The position numbers and the translations under genes are program-made. This document shows, piece after piece, positions 5,712-6,515 of a stretch of DNA of 6,515 nt. The stretch lies in the NCBI GenBank assembly GCA_027024125.1, contig JALVSV010000115.1, positions 1-6,515 of the forward strand. Reading direction: 5' to 3'. The stretch is from Methylothermaceae bacterium (GTDB taxonomy: Bacteria; Pseudomonadota; Gammaproteobacteria; Methylococcales; Methylothermaceae). The notes below the pieces were generated by a model. The model saw only the letters and a program-made list of their open reading frames with translations, was not told the DNA's origin and did not search any database. Numbering within the stretch: the stretch's first letter is position 1; the number at the start of each line of letters is the position of its first letter.

Positions 5712-6515
5712 GAGTTTGGCCGGGGAGACTGTCCGGGACAGGGTCCATCAGTACTGGCTTTTGATGCGCTTTCATCGTCCCATAGGGATTTTCCTTTTGT
5801 TGTGGCCCACCTTGTGGGCGCTTTGGATTGCGGGTGAAGGAAAGCCTGAGACCAAGATTCTGGTGATTTTCGTTCTGGGTGTGGTGCTGATGAGAGCGGC
5901 TGGGTGCGTCATCAATGATTATGCCGACCGGAATTTCGACCCCCATGTCTCGAGAACGTGTGATCGGCCCATTGCCGCAGGGAGAGTCAGTCCCAAAGAG
6001 GCATTGGTTCTCTTCGCTTTCCTGTGTCTGCTGGCGTTTTTGCTGGTAATACAGCTGAATGGGTTGACCATCGCCCTGTCATTGGTGGCGGTCTTTCTGG
6101 CTGCTTCCTATCCGTTCATGAAACGCTACACCCATCTGCCCCAGGCTTACCTGGGGCTGGCTTTCGGCTGGGCGGTTCCCATGGCGTTTGCAGCCCAGAC
6201 AGGGACAGTTCCGGGTATCGCCTGGTGGTTGCTTCTGGCTACCGTTCTTTGGGCCCTGGCCTATGACACCATGTATGCCATGGTGGACCGTGAGGATGAT
6301 CTGAAGGTGGGGGTCAAATCCACCGCGATTCTGTTTGGCAGGTATGACCGTGAAGTCATTGCCGCCATTCAGGTCGCCATGCTGGGAATCCTGCTGTGGG
6401 TGGGCCATCTTGCTGGTCTGGATGGCTGGTACTGGCTGGGTCTGACCGCTGCCTCTGGCCTGGCTATTTATCAGAATCTGCTTATCCGGGGGCGTCAGCC
6501 CGAGCGGTGCTTCCA
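5701..6515 (+). CDS. ubiA: 4-hydroxybenzoate polyprenyltransferase (3' end outside window)
   Basis: UbiA is an inner-membrane prenyltransferase that joins the polyprenyl side chain to 4-hydroxybenzoate, the step after UbiC in ubiquinone synthesis. The visible 271 codons are open to the window edge. E. coli UbiA has 290 residues, so about 20 residues are probably missing. [20 protein letters not shown] (23-42) is the typical first membrane segment. NDYADRNFD (72-80) is the first Asp-rich Mg-diphosphate motif, and [13 protein letters not shown] (188-200) is the second. [12 protein letters not shown] (137-148) and KSTAILFG (206-213) are also family signatures. Several hydrophobic stretches between them (about 53-70, 101-136, 150-165, 173-188, 219-260) fit the all-helical membrane fold. 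The ATG has GGAG at 5690-5693, seven bases upstream, inside ubiC. The 11-bp overlap suggests coupled translation with ubiC. Confidence 0.95.
   Translation, partial: MQSKSLAGETVRDRVHQYWLLMRFHRPIGIFLLLWPTLWALWIAGEGKPETKILVIFVLGVVLMRAAGCVINDYADRNFDPHVSRTCDRPIAAGRVSPKEALVLFAFLCLLAFLLVIQLNGLTIALSLVAVFLAASYPFMKRYTHLPQAYLGLAFGWAVPMAFAAQTGTVPGIAWWLLLATVLWALAYDTMYAMVDREDDLKVGVKSTAILFGRYDREVIAAIQVAMLGILLWVGHLAGLDGWYWLGLTAASGLAIYQNLLIRGRQPERCF

Overview
The window looks like a piece of a gammaproteobacterial chromosome of moderate GC content. The order rpoZ-spoT-recG is typical of that group. A chorismate lyase (ubiC) next to a 4-hydroxybenzoate polyprenyltransferase (ubiA) points to an organism that makes ubiquinone and respires. 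All proteins are clearly of the E. coli type, but I cannot name a genus. All genes are on the + strand.

Layout: the last 45 codons of phosphoglycerate kinase (pgk) end at 140. A 61-bp gap follows, holding a good sigma70-type promoter whose -35 box lies inside a perfect 14-bp palindrome. Next comes a tightly packed unit: rpoZ (RNA polymerase omega subunit), spoT (bifunctional (p)ppGpp synthetase/hydrolase) and recG (branch-migrating DNA helicase). The gaps between these three are only 10 and 17 bp. A 452-bp stretch without a convincing gene (4702-5153) follows. It is crowded with short perfect inverted repeats, including two hairpins with different stems but the same TTCCCT loop and a GTAG-headed REP-like element. 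Last come ubiC and ubiA, which overlap by 11 bp; ubiA runs off the end of the window.

How the genes relate: omega is a structural subunit of RNA polymerase and forms part of a ppGpp binding site on it in E. coli, while SpoT makes and destroys ppGpp, so their co-transcription links signal and target. RecG processes stalled forks and recombination intermediates. UbiC turns chorismate into 4-hydroxybenzoate, and UbiA prenylates that product in the membrane, so ubiC-ubiA encodes the first two committed steps of ubiquinone synthesis.

The genes themselves are ordinary, and I see no clear new protein system. The parts that deserve a second look are the hairpin-rich spacer between recG and ubiC, a run of eight T near the end of ubiC where losing one T would fuse UbiC in frame to UbiA, and the palindrome over the rpoZ promoter.
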